From an uncultured Chloroflexota bacterium (GTDB taxonomy: Bacteria > Chloroflexota > Chloroflexia > Chloroflexales > Chloroflexaceae): DNA of 37,753 nucleotides. The notes beneath the pieces were generated by a model that saw only the letters and a list, made by a program, of their open reading frames with translations, made no database searches and was not told the origin of the DNA. Positions 33,421-37,753 of the stretch are shown here, in pieces. Numbering within the stretch: position 1 is the first letter of the stretch; every line of letters starts with the position of its first letter. Made by a program: the position numbers and the translations under genes. The stretch is from positions 1-37,753 of the forward strand of contig CAKZKA010000095.1 in the NCBI GenBank assembly GCA_937120965.1, in the 5' to 3' direction.

Positions 33421-36012
33421 GTGCATACCCTGGTTCCTTCGTTGCTGCTGCGCACCTCCCTGCGCACTATGCTCCGCCACCCGTGGCAGATCGGCCTGTG
33501 CATCCTTGGCGTGGCCCTCGGCGTGGCCGTCGTCGTCGCCATTGACCTGGCGACCGCCAGCGCCCGCCGGGCCTTCGACCTGAGTACCCAGAGCGTGACC
33601 GGACGGGCCACCCACCAGATTGTGGGCGGTCCCCGCGGCCTGGATGAAGCCCTCTACCGCCAGCTCCGCCTCGACCTCGGTGTGCGCGACGCCGCGCCTG
33701 TCGTCGAAGGGTATGTGCAGGCGCCCTCGCTGGACCAGACCCTCCAGGTGTTTGGGGTGGATGTCTTCGCCGAAGCGCCCTTTCGCCCCTACCTGGCCGG
33801 CCCGGAGAGCGGCTCCGGTGTCGATCTGGCGGCCCTGCTTGCCGAGCCGGGCGCCGCGCTCCTGGCCGAGACGACGGCCCGGCGCGCCGGACTGGCCCCC
33901 GGGGATGCGCTGCCGCTGCAGATAGGCGCGCGCGCAACCGAGGTGCGCCTCGTGGGCCTGCTGCGCCCCGCCGACGAGGCCAGTCGTCGCGCCCTGGAGG
34001 GGCTGCTGATCACCGACATCGCCACCGCCCAGGAACTGCTCAGCATGGTGGGACGCCTGAGCCGCATTGACCTGATCCTGCCCGGCGCTGGCGCTGACGC
34101 CGACCCCACCGCGCTGGCCATTCGCGCCAGCCTGCCTCCCGGCGCCGAACTGGCCCCCGCCGCCGCTCGCTCCAACGCCCTGGAGCAGATGACCCGCGCC
34201 TTCGAACTCAATCTGACCGCCCTGAGTCTGCTGGCGCTGATCGTCGGGATGTTTCTGATCTACAACACCATGACCTTCAGCGTTGTGCAGCGGCGCGGCC
34301 TGCTCGGCACCCTGCGCTGCGTTGGCGTCACCCGGGGACAGATCGCCGCCCTGGTGCTGCTCGAGGCGGCCCTGATCAGCCTGGTGGGCGCGCTGCTCGG
34401 CCTGGGACTGGGCGCGCTCCTCGGGCAGGGTCTGGTGCGGCTGGTCACTCGCACCATCAACGACCTGTACTTTGTGGTTACGGTGCGCGACCTGAGCCTG
34501 GACCCGCTGGTGCTGCTCAAGGGTCTGCTGCTGGGCATCGGCGCGACGCTGTTCTCGGCGGCGGTGCCAGCGGTGGAGGCCACGCTCACGCCGCCGCGCA
34601 GCGTGCTGCGGCGTTCCAGCGTGGAGGATCGCGCCCGCCGCCTGGCGCCGCGTCTGGCTCTCGCCGGGGCCGGGCTGATCGTGGCGGGGCTGCTCCTGCT
34701 GCTGATCCCCACCGCGGCGCGCGGCGAAGCAGCCCCGCTGTCGCTGATCCTCGCCTTCGGCGCGCTCTTCGTCGTGGTGCTCGGCGCGGCGCTGATCAGC
34801 CCGGCCCTCACCGTGGCGCTGATGAGCCTGGCCCGCCCGCTCCTCGGCGCCGCCTTCGGCCTGCTCGGGCGCATGGCCGCGCGCGACGTGATCGCCGCCC
34901 TCTCACGCACCGCTGTGGCCGTGGCTGCCCTTATGGTCGCTGTCAGCGTCTCGATTGGCGTCGGCATTATGGTTGGCAGCTTCCGCCAGACGGTTGTGGC
35001 CTGGCTCGAACAGAGCCTGATCGCCGATGTGTACATCTCGGCCCCGACCACTGCCGCCAATCGGGTTGACAGCACCCTGCCCGACGGGCTGGTAGACGCC
35101 CTTGGCGCCGTCGAGGGCGTGCAGGCGGTGACACGCTTTCGCAGCGTGCAGGTAGACGGCCCCGGTGGCCCGACCACCCTGGTGGCCATCGACGCGCCAG
35201 CGGCGCGCGGGCAGGTGGCCCTGCGCTTTCGCGAGGGCGGCGGTGAGGCTACCTGGGCCGCCTGGGAGGCTGGCGCCGTGCTGATCTCCGAGCCCCTGGC
35301 CTACCGGACCGGCCTCGGCATGGGAGATACTCTGACCCTGCGTACCGACCACGGACCGCGCACCTTCTCGATCGCCGGCGTGTACTACGACTACTCCTCT
35401 GACCGGGGCATTATCCGCATGCCCTATGCCGCCTACCGCGCCGCCTGGGATGATCCGGCCATCTCCTCAGTGGCCCTGTATGCCGCACCGGGAGTCAAGG
35501 TTGATGAGCTACTCCAGCGAGTGCGCGCGGTTACCGCAGAGCAGGGCCAGATAATCGTCAATTCGAACCGGGCGCTGCGTGAAGGCACGCTGGCGATCTT
35601 CGACCGCACCTTTGCCATCACTGCCGTTTTGCAGATGCTCGCGACCATCGTGGCCTTTATCGGCATCCTCAGCGCCCTGATGGCCCTGCAACTGGAGCGG
35701 TCGCGCGAGCTGGCCATGCTCCGCGCCAACGGCCTGACCCCTGGCCAACTCTGGCGCGTGGTACTGACCCAGACCAGCCTGATGGGGTTGACAGCCGGAC
35801 TGCTGGCGGTTCCCCTCGGGCTGGCCCTGGCCCTGGTGCTGGTGCACGTGATTAACCGCCGCTCCTTCGGCTGGACCCTCGATCTCAGTCTCGACCCGTT
35901 GCTCTTCGCCCAGGCCCTGCTGGTGGCCTGCACTGCCGCCCTGCTCGCCGGGGTTTATCCCGCGCTGAAGATGAGCCGCACCAATCCGGCCCTCGCGCTG
36001 CGAGAAGAGTGA
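33421..36012 (+). CDS. FtsX/MacB-family ABC transporter permease, two-module type
   Basis: An 863-residue permease of the ABC3/DUF214 family. GTG 33421 is taken as the start because it keeps the typical SLLLRTSLRTMLRHPWQ segment before the first membrane helix (GLCILGVALGVAVVVAI, about 22-40); the ribosome binding site is not clear. There are two FtsX modules. Each has a large extracytoplasmic domain (about 45-255 and 525-710) and a set of membrane helices (first near 262-380, with MFLIYNTMTFSVVQRRGLLGTLRCVGVTRGQI; second at the C-terminus, with MALQLERSRELAMLRANGLTPGQLW). Two additional helices and a third (about 405-510) join the modules. Such proteins form lipoprotein-release, efflux or antimicrobial-resistance transporters with a MacB/LolD-type ATPase. 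No ATPase gene is adjacent in the window. Confidence 0.9.
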   Translation: MHTLVPSLLLRTSLRTMLRHPWQIGLCILGVALGVAVVVAIDLATASARRAFDLSTQSVTGRATHQIVGGPRGLDEALYRQLRLDLGVRDAAPVVEGYVQAPSLDQTLQVFGVDVFAEAPFRPYLAGPESGSGVDLAALLAEPGAALLAETTARRAGLAPGDALPLQIGARATEVRLVGLLRPADEASRRALEGLLITDIATAQELLSMVGRLSRIDLILPGAGADADPTALAIRASLPPGAELAPAAARSNALEQMTRAFELNLTALSLLALIVGMFLIYNTMTFSVVQRRGLLGTLRCVGVTRGQIAALVLLEAALISLVGALLGLGLGALLGQGLVRLVTRTINDLYFVVTVRDLSLDPLVLLKGLLLGIGATLFSAAVPAVEATLTPPRSVLRRSSVEDRARRLAPRLALAGAGLIVAGLLLLLIPTAARGEAAPLSLILAFGALFVVVLGAALISPALTVALMSLARPLLGAAFGLLGRMAARDVIAALSRTAVAVAALMVAVSVSIGVGIMVGSFRQTVVAWLEQSLIADVYISAPTTAANRVDSTLPDGLVDALGAVEGVQAVTRFRSVQVDGPGGPTTLVAIDAPAARGQVALRFREGGGEATWAAWEAGAVLISEPLAYRTGLGMGDTLTLRTDHGPRTFSIAGVYYDYSSDRGIIRMPYAAYRAAWDDPAISSVALYAAPGVKVDELLQRVRAVTAEQGQIIVNSNRALREGTLAIFDRTFAITAVLQMLATIVAFIGILSALMALQLERSRELAMLRANGLTPGQLWRVVLTQTSLMGLTAGLLAVPLGLALALVLVHVINRRSFGWTLDLSLDPLLFAQALLVACTAALLAGVYPALKMSRTNPALALREE

Positions 36013-36051
36013 TACCATGCTGCATCAACGGCTGATATGGAGCAAAAAGAT

Positions 36052-36975
36052 ATGTCCGGCAAATTTTCCTGGACGGCACTGGCAGCGATGGCGCTCAGCA
36101 TGGCCCTTGTCCTGAGCGCCTGTGGTCAGGGCGCAACACCCGCCACACCAACCGCCCCCGCCGCAGCCGAACGCATCCCGGTGCTGGCTGCTTCCGAACT
36201 GGCTACAGGTCCCAACCGGCTTCCCTTCGGCGTACTCCAGAGCGGCACACCGGTAAACGATCCCGCCCTGAGTCTGGGGTTGCGCTTCTTCTTCCTCGAC
36301 GGCCCCGAGCCAACACAGGTGCAGGGCGAGACTACCGCAACCTATCACGGCGAGGGGTTGCCCTTTGGCCTCTACGTTGGCTACATTACCTTCGACCGGC
36401 CCGGCGCCTGGGGCGTGGAGATCAGCACGCCGCAGGCCAGCGGCGACGCGACCGTGACCCGCCTGCGCCTCGATGTGCTCGAAAAACCGGCTGCGCCGCC
36501 GGTCGGCGCTCGCGCTATTCCCAGCCGCAACCTCACTGCGCGCGATGTGCCCGACCTGGGCCGGCTCACGTCGGACGTCACCCCCGACCCGGATTTCTAC
36601 CAGCTCACGGTGGCTGAGGCCCTGGGCGCCGGCAAACCCTTCATCGTCACCTTCTCGACCCCCGGCTATTGCCAGACGGCTGTGTGCGCGCCGAATATGC
36701 AGGTCCTCAAGCGCCTGAAGACGAAGTTTCACGACCGGATCAACTTTATTCACATCGAAGTCTATCCCTATCCCTTTGGCGAATCGTTCCAGGCCCAACG
36801 CTACGTGCCGCAGATGGCCGAGTGGGGCCTGCGCACCGAGCCGTGGACGTTTCTGGTAGACGCAAACGGGATGATCCAGGCCCGCTACGAAGGCGGCGTC
36901 ACCTTTGCCGAGCTGGAGCCAGCGCTGGAGCAACTCGCCGCGGGCCAGCCGGTGACTCTCCCCGGCCTCCAGTAA
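36052..36975 (+). CDS. Thioredoxin-fold lipoprotein with C-x4-C motif
   Basis: A 307-residue lipoprotein. ATG 36052 is preferred to ATG 36037 because GGAG (36039-36042) fits it. The signal peptide ends in LVLSAC with lipid-anchor Cys24. Residues about 40-145 form a beta-rich extracytoplasmic domain (FGVLQSGTPVNDP, GLYVGYITFDRPGAWGVEIST). The C-terminal part (about 180-300) is a thioredoxin fold: FIVTFSTPGYCQTAVCAPNMQVL has the Cys207/Cys212 pair, followed by INFIHIEVYPYP and EPWTFLVDANGMI with the cis-Pro. The C-x4-C spacing differs from the classical CxxC and is known from a subgroup of bacterial thioredoxin-like proteins. It could handle redox or metal cofactors outside the membrane. It lies 39 bp after the permease and is probably in the same operon. 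Confidence 0.88.
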   Translation: MSGKFSWTALAAMALSMALVLSACGQGATPATPTAPAAAERIPVLAASELATGPNRLPFGVLQSGTPVNDPALSLGLRFFFLDGPEPTQVQGETTATYHGEGLPFGLYVGYITFDRPGAWGVEISTPQASGDATVTRLRLDVLEKPAAPPVGARAIPSRNLTARDVPDLGRLTSDVTPDPDFYQLTVAEALGAGKPFIVTFSTPGYCQTAVCAPNMQVLKRLKTKFHDRINFIHIEVYPYPFGESFQAQRYVPQMAEWGLRTEPWTFLVDANGMIQARYEGGVTFAELEPALEQLAAGQPVTLPGLQ

Positions 36976-37320
36976 TCGGGAAATCCGATTTGCGGCCGTG
37001 TGCGGCCAGTTCTTGAGCGCGAGTATCCGTGTGAGGCTGTCTGAAAAGGGTGTCATCGCCTGAAGACCCTGCAGTAAGATGACCGGTAATACCATTCACG
37101 TAGAGTATAGGTAAAACACGGTTTCAGGAAGCTGGGGGATAGTAACACGATACCCGGGAGCGCCTCCGGCAAGCCATTTATCCTGAACAGGGGCCTGCCC
37201 GGGAGGGCTGCAATCCCTGTACCTTTCTCGCCGACAGGGGCGCGGGTAATCCCGGTCGCCCCTGTGTTCACCTCAGCCCTCTATGCGGCTGCGCCGCACA
37301 ACCCCTCAGGGAGGGAGAAG
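36976..37320. other. Gene-free gap with an inverted composite repeat
   Basis: No gene is supported. The stretch 37031-37055 (GAGGCTGTCTGAAAAGGGTG) resembles the terminus of some insertion sequences, but no partner end or transposase is seen. From about 37262 a composite hairpin element begins in reverse orientation: complement of CTGAGGTGAACA (37265-37276), then TGCGGCTGCGCCGCA (GCGGC/GCCGC module), then AACCCC. Confidence 0.45.
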
Positions 37321-37617
37321 GGGGAACCCCGGGTTCCTCATTTCCCAACCGCTGGTGGGAGCGGCTGGCACCCCCCACTGGCAGGAGGATGGGGAACCCC
37401 GGGTTCCCCATAGCCCAACCGCGGTTGGGAGCCGCTGCCGCCCCCACCGGCTGGGGGTTGAGGAACCCCGGGTTCCCCAGGCCCCAACCGCGGTTGGGAG
37501 CCGCTGCCGCCCCCACCGGCTGGGGGTTGGGGAACCCCGGGTTCCCCAGGCCCCAACCGCGGTTGGGAGCCGCTGGCATCCCGGTGAACAGGAGCGAAGG
37601 GAACCCCGGGGTCCCTA
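37321..37617. repeat. Tandem hairpin array, 69-bp period
   Basis: Five copies of the GGGGAACCCCGGGTTCCCC form of the 19-bp module (near 37321, 37391, 37461, 37529 and 37599) alternate with CCCAACCGCGGTTGGG, a perfect 16-bp palindrome, and CCCCCACCGGCTGGGGG. The period is 69 bp where it can be measured (37432, 37501, 37570). The first and last copies have mismatches. Confidence 0.9.
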
Positions 37618-37636
37618 TGTTCACGTGAGACGCCTA

Positions 37637-37715
37637 TGCGCGGGGCGCACACCGCCGCGATGACCATGGGGCATCGTTGGGAGGGCCGCCCCCTCCCTGG
37701 CCCTCCCCCGCTGGG
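37637..37715 (-). repeat. Long inverted repeat, right copy
   Basis: Reverse complement of 32881-32959 with about three differences by eye, including the GGGAGGGGGCGGCCCTCCC hairpin and CCCCATGGTCATCGCGGCGG. Confidence 0.85.
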
Positions 37716-37753
37716 GTTCAGGGGCGGACAGAACGTATGAGCGCCGACGGGCG
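37716..37753 (-). mobile_element. MITE-like element, copy 3, cut by the window edge
   Basis: GTTCAGGGGCGGACAGAACGTATGAGCGCCGACGGGC matches the right terminus of copies 1 and 2 read on the other strand. The element therefore enters from its right end, and its remainder lies beyond the window. Confidence 0.75.

Noticed and set aside
37031-37055. Insertion-sequence terminus GAGGCTGTCTGAAAAGGG
   Set aside because: Resembles some IS ends, but without a partner end, transposase fragment or target duplication it is not supported.

Overview
The window looks like chromosomal DNA of a GC-rich bacterium of the phylum Chloroflexota, probably class Chloroflexia (Chloroflexus/Roseiflexus relatives). This is an inference from gene content (a COG3375-type acetyltransferase, lone Roadblock protein, TrmB regulator, archease beside RtcB, a very large cyclic glucan synthase) and from the density of palindromic intergenic repeats. 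I could not run a database comparison. The window includes the probable replication origin: scpB, a cluster of DnaA boxes, then dnaA, at about 29.9-32.4 kb.

Layout. 0-2.3 kb: a DCC-family thiol-oxidoreductase-like protein (-), a secreted protein with two tandem beta-type repeats (+), and a 33-residue membrane microprotein (-) with a consensus ribosome binding site. 2.3-2.8 kb: nine-copy hairpin tandem array. 2.9-5.7 kb: a TrmB-type regulator and a P1B-4-type metal ATPase, close to overlapping, behind a near-consensus promoter with a palindromic operator at the start site. 6.4-8.3 kb: archease and the RNA ligase RtcB. 8.4-10.4 kb: a CapA-like phosphoesterase and an alpha/beta hydrolase on the minus strand. 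11.0-14.3 kb: a corrinoid/metal-binding-type protein whose C-terminus is replaced by repeat DNA, followed directly by a restriction-modification island (5mC methyltransferase, PD-(D/E)xK-like nuclease, Vsr). 15.1-24.1 kb: a zinc-ribbon protein and a 2852-residue cyclic beta-1,2-glucan synthase. 24.2-25.6 kb: a 40-residue microprotein translationally coupled to a GNAT-like protein. 26.0-28.4 kb: a solute-binding lipoprotein, a Roadblock protein and a UPF0158-like protein. 28.5-29.8 kb: a nucleoside/BMP-type ABC permease (-). 29.9-32.4 kb: scpB, oriC, dnaA. 33.4-37.0 kb: an FtsX/MacB-type permease and a thioredoxin-fold lipoprotein.

The most unusual aspect is the intergenic DNA. Nearly every gap is built from a small set of hairpin modules joined in a recurring order: an entry sequence beginning TGAGGTGAACATA, a GGGAGGGC/GCCCTCCC hairpin, a GCGGC/GCCGC hairpin, a 19-bp hairpin of the form GGGGAAACCGGGTTTCCCC, and further GC palindromes. 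The 19-bp module occurs about 28 times. Its stem changes with compensating changes on both arms, which points to selection or a mechanism acting on the hairpin rather than on sequence. Elements repeatedly sit at the 3' ends of genes, and three genes take their stop codon from the entry module. A second family of roughly 205-260 bp elements has terminal inverted repeats (GCGGACAGAAC) and looks like a non-autonomous transposable element. No transposase is visible in the window.

Functional groupings that make sense together: RtcB with its activator archease; the TrmB regulator controlling the metal ATPase; methyltransferase, nuclease and Vsr as one acquired defence cassette; and oriC with dnaA and scpB as the replication/segregation locus.
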